Assembly: GCA_033439765.1 (NCBI GenBank)
Contig: JAULSN010000003.1
Coordinates: forward strand, 4,154,001 to 4,218,000
Origin: Lasiosphaeria ovina
Lineage: Eukaryota; Ascomycota; Sordariomycetes; Sordariales; Lasiosphaeriaceae
DNA length: 64,000 nt
Direction: 5' to 3'
Below, in pieces: positions 1-12,193 of the stretch. The position numbers and the translations under genes are program-made. Each line of letters begins with the position of its first letter. Positions within the stretch are counted from its first letter, which is position 1. Under the pieces are notes generated by a model. That model made no database searches, was not told the origin of the DNA, and saw nothing but the letters and a program-made list of their open reading frames with translations.

Positions 1-2435
1 AGGCCATCTGAGAGGCCAGTCTCGAGGCGAGAACACGGGTGGAGGCCATTGTGTGATGGAGAGGAGATTGTGGTGGACGGGAAAGGATGGACGAGGCCGG
101 AGACAGGGAAGGCGAACAGAAAAAGAATATGTGGGAGATGGAGGGACGTAGGTTGACTTGACTGCTGAGTGAGGGAAAAAAAAAAGAGGAAGGGAAAGAA
201 AGGAAGAACAAGTGGTCAGTCAGCTGGGGAAAGGCACTACGGGCTGACCCGGGCAACAGCTCCCACACCAGAGCGACGAATATCACTGGTCAATTCAGCT
301 CCCGTTGCGTCCACTTGTGCAAGCTTAGGTGGGTCGGACATCCCGGCTCAGTGGAAGAAAATTTTGCCAGGGCACATTGGGAATTTGGGACGCTGGGGAG
401 TCGGGGACAGCTAACTACGGGATGCCTAACCAAGAATCGGGCAATTTCGGGGCTCTCAGAGGACTTCCGTAGCTTTGGGTTGGCTGGGCGCTGGCCCCCG
501 CCGCCGGTTAGATGGCAACTTGAGGTGTTTCTGGGTCGTTATTCCAACGACACGAGCACCGTAGCTGCCAACCGTGCTATCACTTCTTTGCGCAGTCACT
601 AGCATCTACAGTATCCGTACTAGTAGTATCAAGTCATCCACAGAGCCAGAATGTATCCGCATGGGTTGGTTTGGCATCGGTGGCACGGATCTGCTTCTCA
701 AGTTGTGCCGCTGAAAATTTTTACGAAAGCTGAGATTGATGTCTGAGGCAATGAGGCTCCAAGCTTGTTGCATGCATGCAGGGATTACCAAAACCCCCAC
801 GAGGCCCCCACTTAGCGGCGAAAAACCGGCCTCACCCGCTGCGGTTACATATGGGGCTAGCAGATGACGACAGCATGAAGAAAAAAGGACGTCAACGCGT
901 TGGTGTTGAGAATAAGAGTAGAGCTTGCCAAACACATGGCGAGCATCGGCAATTGGCCTGCAAATATTCGGATACGATTGACGGGAGTCTGTATATCGAA
1001 AAGCGCAGAATTTTGCGATTCCAGGCATATTGGAAACACAATTCAAACCCCAGCTCAGGAGATTAGCGGTGGGTATCCGGGAAACAGCTGGTTGTTGAGA
1101 TATTAGTTGGTTTGCAGGACGGAGCTTGAGAGCCTACGTAGTAGAGCTCAGAGCTCAGAGCTCCGAATAATAGTTCGGAGTACTGTATTCGTACTGTACG
1201 TATTACCGTAAATTGCGCTTCCCGACACAGATATGGAATATCGGAGCCGAAAGAGAAAATGCGCCCTAGTCAACTCCGGTATTCCTTCGTATTTTCCATG
1301 AACACTCGAAGCCTGAGAACTAATTCGCATCTATCTGCATTCTCAATGAATAATTTGTCAAGAGAAGAGCCGAGCTTCTGCCTCTAGGTTAATTTTTATT
1401 TTCAATTTGTCTTGAAGGAAGAAATCTAGAAAAAAGACAGGGGCGTCGATCGGCAGCACTCGGTTCTCTCCTCGAAGTGAGCTTTCGAAGTTGAAATGGC
1501 GGTCTGAATGGAGATGGTAGCTGTCAGGTTCACTTCACAACTACCGTTCCCGCCGTCACTGTCAACCCTCTAATAATAAAGCTTCGGCAGCGATCGCCGC
1601 CAAACTGTTGATGATACTTATTACTCCATTTTGTGAGCTAAGGTAGCTAGTTGCAGAGCTTGACCCCCTGAGCCGTTCAACGGGGGGTAGCTTCAAGCAT
1701 GCAGAAACTCTAAATCCGTAAGCTTTTCAATTGAATGACCCTCATGTTGTATAGCTGCACTTCTCCAACATATCATACGACCTGTACATATGTTGATATC
1801 CGGATACCATGTCGCCGTCGGTTTGGTTGCGATCGTGGCTCTGCTAATGTTCGATGAACACCTGTAAACAGAATCCATATATTTTCTTACTGGTAGGTAT
1901 CATAAGATTCTACTACGTCGCTCTCTTTAGATCTTGGAGACGAAAGCAGCGTTCACTTCTATACCAAGTACTAAATATTGTTTTAATAATATTTCTTTAA
2001 TAAACACGACTGACCCAACAAAGTATGAGGCAACTTCTCTACATACCGAAAGTATGTAAGGTAAGTACCTAGGCAACTGAGGAGAGATACATACATGCAC
2101 CCCTCAACGGAGGATGGTACAATGAAGCCACATTAATCAACAGCGCAGGCCTTCAGTTGCCCAGCTCCCAAGATTGTAGCTTCTTGCACTTCTTGGTCAT
2201 CAAAACTGACAGAGTTGATTTACGGGAAACCAAGAGGACATATAATACTTTTGCATATCCATATGAAAGAGAGGGAGGGGATACTTTCGTCTTGGGTTGT
2301 GCTGGTAACCGTAATGTAATAAGACTTGACTGGTTTGCACTTGCACTTCCCATGCCTTGATTGGAGACATCGTCAACTGGCCAGCTATGGACCGGATATC
2401 ACAACTGAGCGGGTGCTTCGGGAGCCGCGTCCAGA
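1..2435. other. No convincing gene
   Basis: Only short open frames without recognisable motifs are seen on either strand. Several lack ATG starts, and none shows a splice pattern that extends it. The stretch has scattered short AT-rich blocks (for example around 1,960-2,000) and GTAC-rich motifs such as those near 1,165-1,205. The right part should hold the terminator of the leftward acetyltransferase gene that ends at 2,436. Confidence 0.6.
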
Positions 2436-4252
2436 TTAGGCTGCGTCCTCTCCCGACAGGGCCGCCGGTCGCTTCACGGCATAGCCCTCAACGAATCCCT
2501 TGGCGTCACACGTCTTCTCCAGACTGATGCCGTTTGCCGCTACCCATGACCGCACGGCTTGTTGGGAAATGCGGACCCTCTGCACCTCCACTGGTTCTGC
2601 GCCGCCGTTCTCTTCCGTCTTCGGCTCCTCCACCCGGGGCGGGCCTTTCCCTGCATCTTCCACAACGCCCATTTCCCTCAAAACAAGTAAGCAATCCTCT
2701 GGCGCAATCCACGTTGCCTTGCTACACTCTTCGATTCCCACTACCGTCTCTCCTGGCGAATCTCCAAGTTCCAGTTCAAGGATCCAGCGCGCTATTTCGC
2801 CAGCCCAAAAGCGCCTATATCCCTTCTTGCCCAGGTCAGATATGGGCTTTTCAGGCCCCCCCAAGATGCCTTCTCGTCGTGAAATCTCGTACGAGACACC
2901 CATGAGGAGAGCTCCAAGCCCTTTACGCTGCCATGGAGGGAAGATCAAAATACACGCAAGATTGTTGTTGTCCCAGGACATCTTCTCCTTGGAAAAGAAC
3001 CCTACAATGTGGCTTCGCGGCTCCACAGCCCCAGCAACGCCGGCAGCCAAGTCTAGAGGGCGGGCAGGCGGGGTATGAACAAGGAGAAAGTAGTTGAAGC
3101 CGGTCACGTCGAAAAACACCGACTTATTGTCGAGGAAGAGCTTCGCAAACAGGGAGAGATTCTGGCAGAAGAGCTATAGCAAGTCAGCGCGGAACGGGCT
3201 ACAAAATATGAGGGGGCGTAGGAGTTGTGCATGCTCACTACATTGTTCTCGCCATCTACCTCCCAGATGCTCCACTCCCCCTCATCCTGAACCACCTCCT
3301 CGACCATTTTCTGTCCTGCGCTGCCACGCTTTCCCTTTGCTGGCTTGGGGCCCGGGCCCGGGCCTGACGGCACGAGGACGGTGTGGTGACCCTTTGGATG
3401 AACGTATATCTTCTTCCCAGGCACAAAGTTCCGTCTCTCGCATACGCGAACGTGCTCCCACCAGGTGACCAGTTCCTTGGAATACTTGAAACAATGCGGA
3501 CAGACGCAAAGCCGGTTGAGTATTAGCGAGTTGTCGCGGTCGCGCCGTCCATGTCCCTTGGCCCCGCCGCTCGCATCGTCGCTAGTTCCAGCATCTATCC
3601 CGTTTGTTGTGACATGACCAGTATCCTTGCCCCCCTTTGTGCCGTTCGCAGAGGTGTCGCCCAGAACCTCTTTCCCATAATATGACGGGTACCACGTGCG
3701 GAAGCAGATGTTTCCCAACACGACCTTATCAATGTTGCGATCCGGCTGGACCCTATCTACGCGGTCTAGCGTCTCTCCCCCAGCGGTGATTGCTGGGGAA
3801 AGTTGCTCCGGCTGGGTTGTCGAGGTGGCCATCGTGACTACGTGTCGATGAGGCGCGAGGGGAGGCAGTTGGGTTGGTCCCCGTGCAGGTGATGTCAGGC
3901 GGCTCTCGACTTCAGCAACTGGAGGGGTTGGAACAACCACAGCACGAGCGCCGAGGCGAACTAGACGGCGGCCTGGCTTTAGAGGATGTGTGTCCGATTG
4001 TAACGGGATATTTTCCTTGCCATTGGAAGGTACAGGTCCGGGCTCGGGCTCGGGCTCGGGCTCGAGCTCGGGCTCGGGCGTGTTCAGGTCGGCGCGACGT
4101 CGGCGTCGTTGTGGCTCGTTGGATTGTTGTATGGGTAGGGAGAGCGGGGCGAGGGATCGCGTCTCTCGGCGCGCCGGGGCTGGAGCGCGCGAGTGAGGAG
4201 CAGGTTCGGGCGCATCGCCCAGGGCACGTTTTCGTTTATAAGCAACTGGCAT
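2436..4252 (-). CDS. MYST-family histone acetyltransferase
   Basis: Two exons (4252..3239 and 3173..2436) joined across a 65-nt intron (GTGAGC...CTATAG) give 583 aa. The first 190 residues are low complexity and include an alternating Glu-Pro stretch written by a CTCGGG-type repeat at about 4039-4081. A MYST zinc finger follows (C-x2-C-x12-H-x3-C, CPHC to HVRVC), then the acetyltransferase fold: catalytic Cys in NLACILIFPPWQRKG, the acetyl-CoA loop QRKGLGALL and the catalytic Glu in GGPEKPISDLG. No chromodomain or Tudor knot is visible, which argues for a Sas2-like member rather than Esa1. The family acetylates histone H4, and nuclear action is inferred. The start is the first true ATG in frame. 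The gene is divergent from the PPR gene, 491 bp away. Confidence 0.88.
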
Positions 4253-4743
4253 CTGTGCTATCGTATGAGGGTTTCTTTCTAGCGCGAGGCACAAGGTGAG
4301 AAAGTTGATGTTGTGGATGTGGCGGGCCGGGCGTTATCCGAATGTGCTTGTGGGCCGGTACTTGTACGGTGGGTGATGCCCGTAGCGCAGCGGTTCAAAA
4401 CCTAAAGGTATGAGGTGTATGTACCTAGACTCTGGGCGCCTTTCCCACTAGTATGTACTGATACCATACCGTATGTACGATTGCGTACTATCTGTATCTA
4501 CCAAGATTGCGGGTTCGTACGTTCAGAGCACGGACAGACTGGCCGTCGGTGCCAGCACGTATTATTATACGGCTGCTGTACCGTAGTCGAGTACGCACAT
4601 GCTCTCGGTACGAAGTATGTACTGTACATACTAACATACCGTTCGTACTTTTAATACCGTCGCCTAAAATTTTCGTGGCAGGTCAAAGACCAATGACCTG
4701 AGCCTCGAAGATAGGTCCTATTGACACGCACCCCCCCAACACT
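4253..4743. promoter_or_regulatory. Divergent intergenic region, MYST gene / PPR gene
   Basis: A 491-bp spacer between divergent start codons must hold both promoters. It is rich in GTAC/GTACG motifs (4,440-4,650). No specific factor site can be assigned. Confidence 0.5.
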
Positions 4744-7493
4744 TTGGAGTCGACAAGCAGCGCACTATGCAAGAATGCAGGTCCAATGGTCGCTGCTAGG
4801 CTCGGCACCTCACATCGTGCTGCGAGGCATGGCTGGACACAGTGCCTAGTACGTTGCGACAACCTCCTGACTCTGTTCTCCATACAGCTTCTGACTGACA
4901 CTTTTAGCAGTCGTTGCCATCTACACCTCTGACCCGCAGGCAGTTGGCTGCTGTCTCTACAGTTGCGACCTGCGCCGACAGCGATAACACCAACTTCTCT
5001 GGCCCAGCCCCTCGAGTTCCTCGCATCACCCAGACAGCACACGAAGAATGGCTTTGGTTGCGGCAGCAGTATCTGGCTACCTCACCGGCGACTCGCAACC
5101 CGGCTCCTGAAACGACAACACACAATGTCAAGAAGAACGAGCGTGTTAGGCTGTCCGCAATTGTGGCAGAGATGGTGCTCAGAGACCGACTTGCGATGAC
5201 AGGCGAGATACCTTCCGAGGACTCGTGTCACTTAAGTAACGAGTTTGAGTGGCAACGACGCTTGGCTAGTCTGGCCTCTAGAGGCATAACGGCCGAAGAC
5301 CTTGCAGATTGGGCCTCTATCATGTCGGCAAACGACGGAGATACAAAGGTCCAAAGGTTCATTGCCAGTGACCGCCCCAAGCCTACCTTTCTGCTTCTGG
5401 CACTAGTCGGCAAAGACCATGCCATTCATGACACCACAAATATCCTGGCCTTGCTAGATTACGTTGACAAAACGTACATCAAGAACAAACCTGCTCAGAG
5501 GTTCGGCAAATCTGCCTTCCTTCTTGGACACCACAACTTCCTCATCTTCGTCTCCCGGCTGGCATGGCAGTGTCTGCGCAGATGGCCTTCGGGCCTGGTT
5601 TCAGTATCGCACCTTGTGGTCTCCTATATCGAGTCACTTGCCTACCCTTCGCAGCCGGAGAAATTGGCCCCAGCGCGATGTCTTGTTTTCAACGAAGCCA
5701 TCCGAATCCTATCCTGGCCGGCCGTTAGTGGACCCATGAAACACATGCAATTCAACTGGGAAGCCCAGAAAGTCCTTTTGTCGCTATCATTAAATACACA
5801 GCCGCCCTTGATCCTGAACCGGGCCAGCTACCGATCTATGAGGAAGGTGCTCGTCGCGTTGCCAAAAACTTTGGAAGATATGAGGGCTGCGCAGCGAGGA
5901 GGCAAGACGTGGCCGCCGTTCCGCCAAGCCTGGGATGGCACAGATGAGCAACGCCAGCCAGAGGAGGACATTAGCAGGAGTATTTTGGCGGGGATACTCA
6001 TGAAAGAGGCTGGTTACGCGCCCGAGTCGGTCGATAATGTGTTGACGACACTAGGCGGGGGAGCCCCTGGCGAGCCGCCGACAATACAAACGAGATGCCT
6101 CGTACCTCGGTGGGAGACCAACTATCGCGCCGTTTACCTGGAATGGGCAGCCCACTTAAAAACAGCGAGGAACGCGAGGGAAGCCTGGCAAATATTCCAG
6201 CAGTCACCACAGCCCAAACTAAAACCAAACGCTCAAGTCTATGCCGCCATGTTCGAGAAGCTGTTCGCACGCCCAGCAGACCTGTCACCGGCGATTGTCC
6301 CGGGAAACGTCAAGGAGACATTTCCGGTGCATAACGTCAATCTCACTCCCTTCGAGATAGCAAGACTCGAACCTCCATCGAGTCTGGAGTTGTACGATAT
6401 GATGTTGAACCAAGGCATCCAGCCCGATGACGACTGTCTTGCGCTTCTGCTCCGAAATGCCCGCTCACGAGAAATGGGAATGCAGTTTTTCAGGGCCAGT
6501 CATTACGAACCATTGGCTCGTGCCTTACTGGAGCCGACAACCGACGAAGAATCCTGTGGATTGCTTCGAAAAATCCCGCTCAAAATTTTCAATGCTTGGA
6601 TATTCAAGTTATGCGAGACGAATCCAAACCCAGTGTCGAAGAAATCGCATCGTCATGATCACAGGCTTGACTACTCTTATTGTCATATAAGTGAGGCCAT
6701 TCAGCTTGCCATCAAGCATCAGAACCTAGATGGATTTCTCGGCAGGTTCGAAAAAGCCCCGTGGTATACGATTCTGGGGCATCTGGCCTCAACAAAAAAC
6801 ATTTTCAGCGCCGCGGGCGAGAGCAGAAACAACCTTGAGACTCTTGAAACATTTATGAGAATTTTCCGTCGGCTGAGAGCTCAGGAGGGGGACAACGATA
6901 CTCTTTTCAAGCTTCTGTGTCGGATGACGCGGAAGTCAATGAGAATGTCGCTATTCTGCAATCAGCGGCACCACGATATTTTCAGCCGCGAATTCAAGAC
7001 GGAACTCAGCCAGGCACACGAGACTATGATTGACTGCTTTACTGACCTGACCAAGCCTATCCAACGAAGGGACAGCTCTTGGACACTGCGGTATACGATC
7101 ACCGGGGGGGATGTCTACTGCTACATGCAAGCTCTAGGGGCATTTGGGAACGGAGAGGAGATGGTGAAACTGATTGATTGGATCATAGACTCGTGGGACC
7201 AACCCCACATTCTCGAACAAGCCAAGTCACAACACACGTTAGACTGGCAGTACATGATCAAGACGTTTTCGTACTTTTTGGGCATGAGCTCAATAGTTGA
7301 AGTGAAGGAGCTGGAGCGCCTTCAAAACAAACTAGCAGAGCGCCAGCATAGTAGGCTAGAGGGCTTAAGTCAGCAGGGTTCTTGCTCGTGGTTCTTTCCG
7401 GCGTCGAGCCATGGCCAAGAGGGTGTGGAGATGGATATCACTATGGCTACGATATGGAAGAAACTAGGCAGAGGCTGGAGAGGAGAGGGATAG
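4744..7493 (+). CDS. Mitochondrial PPR-like protein (putative)
   Basis: Exon 1 (4744..4848, 35 codons) and a long exon 2 (4911..7493) give about 895 aa. The long frame has no ATG near its 5' end. An upstream exon joined through an intron GTACGT...CTGACACTTTTAGCAG, in phase 0 on both sides, supplies one. The exon 1 peptide (MVAARLGTSHRAARHGW) is Arg-rich, has no acidic residues after Met15 and resembles a mitochondrial targeting sequence. The body is helical-looking with PPR-type segments such as AREAWQIFQQSPQPKLKPNA and LELYDMMLNQGIQPDDD. PPR proteins of fungi generally bind organelle RNA; the exact target is unknown. The acceptor is a tandem TAGCAG, so variants differing by one Gln are possible. 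Start at Met15 (4786) is an alternative. Confidence 0.72.
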
Positions 7494-8473
7494 AGGAAAC
7501 TGCCTTTGCTGCATTCCAAGTTAAACCCCGTGTACCTTTTGCTTGTTCTTTTAGGATGGGGGAAACCACCCTTGTTACATTCCAGGTCAACCCCGTGTGC
7601 CCCTACTTGTTTTTTTTTTTTTTTTTGACCGTATACGCGTGTGAGCGGGTCGTGGTATTACAGACTACTGGCTATTGTTGGGTGTTTCGCATTATGTGAG
7701 TGGTTTGGAAGTAGGATCGGAAGGATTGGTCGAGATATTTCTTGATTATTTTTGGTAACAAGGATATTAAGGTAAGTACTACCTTACTGCCTTGCCTTAG
7801 GTATGTATGCATTTCCAAAATCCAAATGCACTCGGCCGCTTTTCAAGACCATCAACAAACATGTGGGACTGAAAGCACGGATACCGTATACGGTATTCCT
7901 GTCCGACACCTACCCTGGTCGTCGTGCCGAGCGCAGTTGATTGGTCCGACGCGCATGTATGGACTGACTACTCCGTTTTCGGTATGTTTACCTTTTACCT
8001 CCCTCCACTCCTGCCGCCACAGTCCTTCCTGTGAGCGGACGGCGTATTGCGCCGACCAACATGAAAAGTAATCCCAAAAGGGGAGACACGCCTGCGCCAA
8101 GGTGACACGCTCACTTCGCAGGTACGGTACACTACGCTTGGTATTCACCAACCCATGGAACCGTAGGAGCGCACTCGCTCACTTATCACCACCAGAATTT
8201 CAAGTTGCAAAGCCACGGCGACGGCTTGGGATTCTTGACCTCGTCTTCCACATTGACGTCTTCTCACATCACTACCTTATCCGATCGCACGACTTGGGCC
8301 AAAAAGCAACATCAAAGCGCACTTACCTACCGACATTATCTTTCAATATCATGTCTACCATATCGCAATAAGTCCCACTGTCTCGTTCCGGCTCATGTAA
8401 TCTGAATCAGCGACTATTATACGTTTAGCTGTACAGACAATCCGCACAGAAATCATCACCCAGTCGCTCCTCC
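7494..8473. other. Intergenic, PPR gene to dim-2
   Basis: No gene seen. It contains the PPR 3' region with an imperfect 66-bp-spaced duplication (about 7,511-7,545 and 7,576-7,610), a 17-T run at 7610-7626, and the presumed dim-2 promoter and leader. Short motifs of the AGGTA/TACCT type occur near 7,770-7,800. Confidence 0.5.
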
Positions 8474-11400
8474 ATGACTCCTTGTGAGATCCCGCTGAAG
8501 TGGGGACAGCCCGGCGGCATGTCTGCTGATCGTTCGTGTTGGCTCCAGCTCGAGGCAGACGAAACACTTCACCGTGAGTCGCGGGACGGCTCCGTCAGTG
8601 TCACGTCGTCGTTGTCGCTGTCGCCTCCCCAACCTCCAAGCCTCGACGGTCAAGATTCGGAGACGTTTCAAAACAGGGCCAATGCCTGGGAAGAATACAT
8701 TCCGATCCAGTCACGAAAGGCTCAGCGCATCTCCGTGAGCCTACCAAGCTCAACACTGGTTACTCCCAAGTCCCGGTATCAGGGATTCGAGCCTCAACTT
8801 CCGCTCGTACCGGAACGTGTGGCTCTGGCAAGCCTTTTGAGGTGCTTTAAGAATCAAGACCGTCTCGCCGACCGGGATTACATCGACTTCGAACTAGACA
8901 ACTTCTCCTTTTACGTCAACTCAGCATGCTATCCGTTTGAGATGCGGCCTCTTCAACATCTGGCGACCAAGCCCGCCCATGACACCTACTACTTTGACGG
9001 CATTCTTAGCTTCGGCAATGTCAGACATTACGTTTCAAAGGTAGAGGTGTCTGAATTACCAATCGGGAACTACGGCGTTGAGCATGACACTGTCAAAGAC
9101 CAGATCTGGGTTCGTTCTCGATTCAACAGCAAACAAGAGATCTACTATCGCCTCAAGAAGCCGTCAGCAGAATACACCCGGTTCCACGAACCATTTTTAT
9201 GGATTGCGGATTTGGCCAAGCATGTTGTCGACTTTTGCTCCTCTATGATCGAGGACGGGCTCCAGGTTTCATTGGACTCGTTCAAGGAATTATTCATCCG
9301 CTGGCTTCTCAGAACCCACAGTAAATCCCCGAGCTTCCAGAAATGGCGACTACAACATCCTAGTGACAACTTCTGTTCGTCCGTCGTAACTAATATCGAC
9401 TTTGTTTGGAAAGAAACCCACGGCGTGCTTCAACCCGAAGAGGCATCATCGTTGCAGCTCTTCAAAGAGACAAAGCAGTTAACCCAATACTGCGAGGAAC
9501 AGGTACCTCTGGCGCCCAGGATCGTCGAAGGCGAATTTTCCGCTCCTCCGACGATCGTTACTCCGTACATCAAAGATTGCTTCGGACATATGATTATCGG
9601 CAAGATGCTGAGACTGGCCGGCGAGGGGTTCTCAGGCTCCGTAGAGTCAACAAAGCCACCCGGTACCCCAACACCCAACCAGCAGTTGGGAGGTAAACGG
9701 ATCGAGGCAGTCGCCAAGGCTATACCAAGCAAGAGAACAAGCAGCCAAGCGCAGGATCCCCGGCTCGGAGCGCGTCAAATGATTGAGTCTATCAAACCCG
9801 GTGATACCATTTCGACGCCTCGCGACGGAGATTCCACTGATACGAAGTGGGCGAAAATGCAATCCAAGGGCTCCATTGACGACAATAGATGGTTTGGCTT
9901 GGTCCAAAAGGCACATATCAACGAAACGACAGGCTTGCGTAGCTTTGACGTTACATGGTTTTACCGACCCTCGGAGACGCCTTGCTGCATGATGAAATAT
10001 CCCTGGCATAACGAGCTGTTCCTTTCCGATCATTGCACATGCGAGGAAGGACGCGTATCGCGCGTACACGAACATGAGGTCCTTGCAACGCACGCGGTGG
10101 ACTGGTTCGGGAACCCGGACTCTTCCAAGGGCGAGTTTTTCGTACGACAGACGTACATGGTCGAGAACCGACGATGGATTAGTCTCCAAGAGTCGCACTT
10201 GACGTGCTCTCACAGTCGCGACAGATTCGGGTACAAGACTGGCGACACTATCCTTGCGGCTTTATCTCCATCGGACGATTTTGCCGAAGCGTACGAAGTT
10301 GTCAAGATCTTCAGGCAAGGCGCGAACCGGTTCTTACGTCTTCGAAGACTGCTACGCCGGAGCCTCGCCGATCCTGGCGCAGCCAACGCAGCACCCAACG
10401 AGCTTTTATATACGGACCAGTTATTGGTGGTGAATACAGATAAGATAACCATAACAGGAAAATGCGCTATTCGCTTCTTTCGGTCGGAAGAGCCCATTCC
10501 AAGCCCATACAACCGAGGTGGCACGGGGAACTTGTTCTTCATTACCCACAGGCTGGACACCGCCGCCAAACTTCCGACGTGCGTCCCCTTCAGCAGCGAT
10601 GGGTTCCCGCCTTGTTTTAGACAAGGGTTCGATCCCAGCCGAGCCGACTTTCAGAAGCTCAGGGGTCTTGACTTGTATTGTGGCAGTGGGAATTTTGGAC
10701 GGGGCCTTGAAGATGGCGGTGCCGTCGATATGTGCTGGGCAAACGACCTATCGCCATATGCTATTCATACCTATATGGCCAACGCTCGGGCGACGACTCG
10801 GCCATTCCTTGGGTCGGTTGACGGTCTTCTCGGACAAGCGCTGCAAGGGAAGTTCGCCGACAATGTGCCGCGGCCAGGAGATGTCGATTTCATCTCCGGG
10901 GGCACCCCATGTCCCGGATTCTCACTTCTCACGGCAGACAAGACGACGCTCGCGCAGCTCAAAAACCAATCCCTGGTAGCATCTTTTGCTGCGTTTGTCG
11001 ACTTTTACAGGCCCAAGTATGGAGTCCTCGAAAACGTCACGACCATTGTGCAGGCGGATCATAACCGTACCGAGGATATACTTTCCCAGCTCTTCTGCGC
11101 CATTGTTGGTTTGGGCTACCAGGCACAGCTCATCATGGGGGATGCATGGTCTTATGGCGCCCCCCAGAGCCGCAGCCGGGTCTTTTTGTATTTTGCTGCC
11201 CCCGGTCTTCGACTTCCGGAGGCTCCAATGCCCTCACACTCTCATTTTCCTACCGTCAAGTCCCGGGGTCTGGGAAAACTGTGCAACCAAGAGCCCTTCG
11301 TACGTCGGTCGTTCAGTCCTACGCCTTTCAAATATGTCAGCGTAGGTGAAGGGACGGCGGATCTCCCTTTCATTGGCGATGCGAAAGCCGACAGTTGTGT

Positions 11401-12193
11401 GGCTTTCCCAGACCACCGACTAGCGGTAGGAATTACTAGTCGGATCCGGCACCAGATTACCGTCATCCCAATACACCCACACGGCATGAACTTTGCCAAG
11501 GCGTGGAATCTCGGCAAAGGCACGATGACGCGTGGTGAGCGAGAGCTATTTCCTCCAGAGGGCTCCTACCGTACCAAGCCCACCTCGCACGGTTGGGGTC
11601 GTATACGCCCGGGCGATACTTTCCCAACCGTAACGACGCAGAGCCAGCCGACGGATGCCCGCTGCGGTTGCATACACTGGAACGAGGACCGGCCGCTGAC
11701 TATTATGGAGGTGCGGCGGGCGCAGGGCTTCTTAGATCATGAGGTGCTCATCGGCAGTACGACGGAACAGTGGAGGCAGGTAGGCAACAGCGTGGCCAGG
11801 CAAATGGCGGTGGCAATTGGGCTCCAGTTTCGCGAGGCCTGGCTCGGGTCATTGTATGATGGCGCGGGAAGTAGAAGTGTTGATAAAACCGCCGCCGGCC
11901 TTACAGGGCACTCGCCAGAGACAAAGTTGGGCCATGGGGCTTGTCATGGTGCCGAGTGCACTTCCTCGTCGGGTTCCCCCAGCCCTAGCCCCAGCCCCAG
12001 CGAGTCGGGTGCTGGGGCCAGATGCGAGACAACACCAGCCACGGCCATGACAGATAGCGCAGAGGCTTGTGCAACGCCTAAAGTTGTCGTCGGTGTTGGA
12101 AGAAAGAGGCTTCTTTCGCAGACCGCCAAGACGTCGTATCAATCCAAACTCGCCCGAATTGGCGCGCCATTGTATGACCGGATTCACTTCTAG
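8474..12193 (+). CDS. dim-2: DNA (cytosine-5) methyltransferase, DIM-2 type
   Basis: An intronless 1,239-aa frame starting at a true ATG. The N-terminal third has no clear motif. A BAH-like module covers about residues 443-565 (GDTISTP to the tryptophan-rich segment near RRWISLQESH). The methyltransferase core has SAM motif I LDLYCGSGNFGRGL (from 732), motif IV GGTPCPGFS with catalytic Cys813, motif VI ENV (853), motif VIII-like QSRSRVFLYF and motif X VGNSVARQM (from 1103). The intact ENV and the PCPGFS form match DIM-2 and not RID/Masc1 enzymes. In Neurospora DIM-2 is guided through HP1 and H3K9 methylation to methylate RIP-mutated DNA. The C-terminal 120 residues are a Ser/Pro-rich tail. 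All core motifs look intact, so the enzyme should be active. Confidence 0.93.
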   Translation: MTPCEIPLKWGQPGGMSADRSCWLQLEADETLHRESRDGSVSVTSSLSLSPPQPPSLDGQDSETFQNRANAWEEYIPIQSRKAQRISVSLPSSTLVTPKSRYQGFEPQLPLVPERVALASLLRCFKNQDRLADRDYIDFELDNFSFYVNSACYPFEMRPLQHLATKPAHDTYYFDGILSFGNVRHYVSKVEVSELPIGNYGVEHDTVKDQIWVRSRFNSKQEIYYRLKKPSAEYTRFHEPFLWIADLAKHVVDFCSSMIEDGLQVSLDSFKELFIRWLLRTHSKSPSFQKWRLQHPSDNFCSSVVTNIDFVWKETHGVLQPEEASSLQLFKETKQLTQYCEEQVPLAPRIVEGEFSAPPTIVTPYIKDCFGHMIIGKMLRLAGEGFSGSVESTKPPGTPTPNQQLGGKRIEAVAKAIPSKRTSSQAQDPRLGARQMIESIKPGDTISTPRDGDSTDTKWAKMQSKGSIDDNRWFGLVQKAHINETTGLRSFDVTWFYRPSETPCCMMKYPWHNELFLSDHCTCEEGRVSRVHEHEVLATHAVDWFGNPDSSKGEFFVRQTYMVENRRWISLQESHLTCSHSRDRFGYKTGDTILAALSPSDDFAEAYEVVKIFRQGANRFLRLRRLLRRSLADPGAANAAPNELLYTDQLLVVNTDKITITGKCAIRFFRSEEPIPSPYNRGGTGNLFFITHRLDTAAKLPTCVPFSSDGFPPCFRQGFDPSRADFQKLRGLDLYCGSGNFGRGLEDGGAVDMCWANDLSPYAIHTYMANARATTRPFLGSVDGLLGQALQGKFADNVPRPGDVDFISGGTPCPGFSLLTADKTTLAQLKNQSLVASFAAFVDFYRPKYGVLENVTTIVQADHNRTEDILSQLFCAIVGLGYQAQLIMGDAWSYGAPQSRSRVFLYFAAPGLRLPEAPMPSHSHFPTVKSRGLGKLCNQEPFVRRSFSPTPFKYVSVGEGTADLPFIGDAKADSCVAFPDHRLAVGITSRIRHQITVIPIHPHGMNFAKAWNLGKGTMTRGERELFPPEGSYRTKPTSHGWGRIRPGDTFPTVTTQSQPTDARCGCIHWNEDRPLTIMEVRRAQGFLDHEVLIGSTTEQWRQVGNSVARQMAVAIGLQFREAWLGSLYDGAGSRSVDKTAAGLTGHSPETKLGHGACHGAECTSSSGSPSPSPSPSESGAGARCETTPATAMTDSAEACATPKVVVGVGRKRLLSQTAKTSYQSKLARIGAPLYDRIHF

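Noticed and set aside
606..1046. 146-codon minus-strand open frame at the left end
   Set aside because: Cys/Arg-rich random-looking composition, no motif, and overlapped by equally long frames on the other strand.
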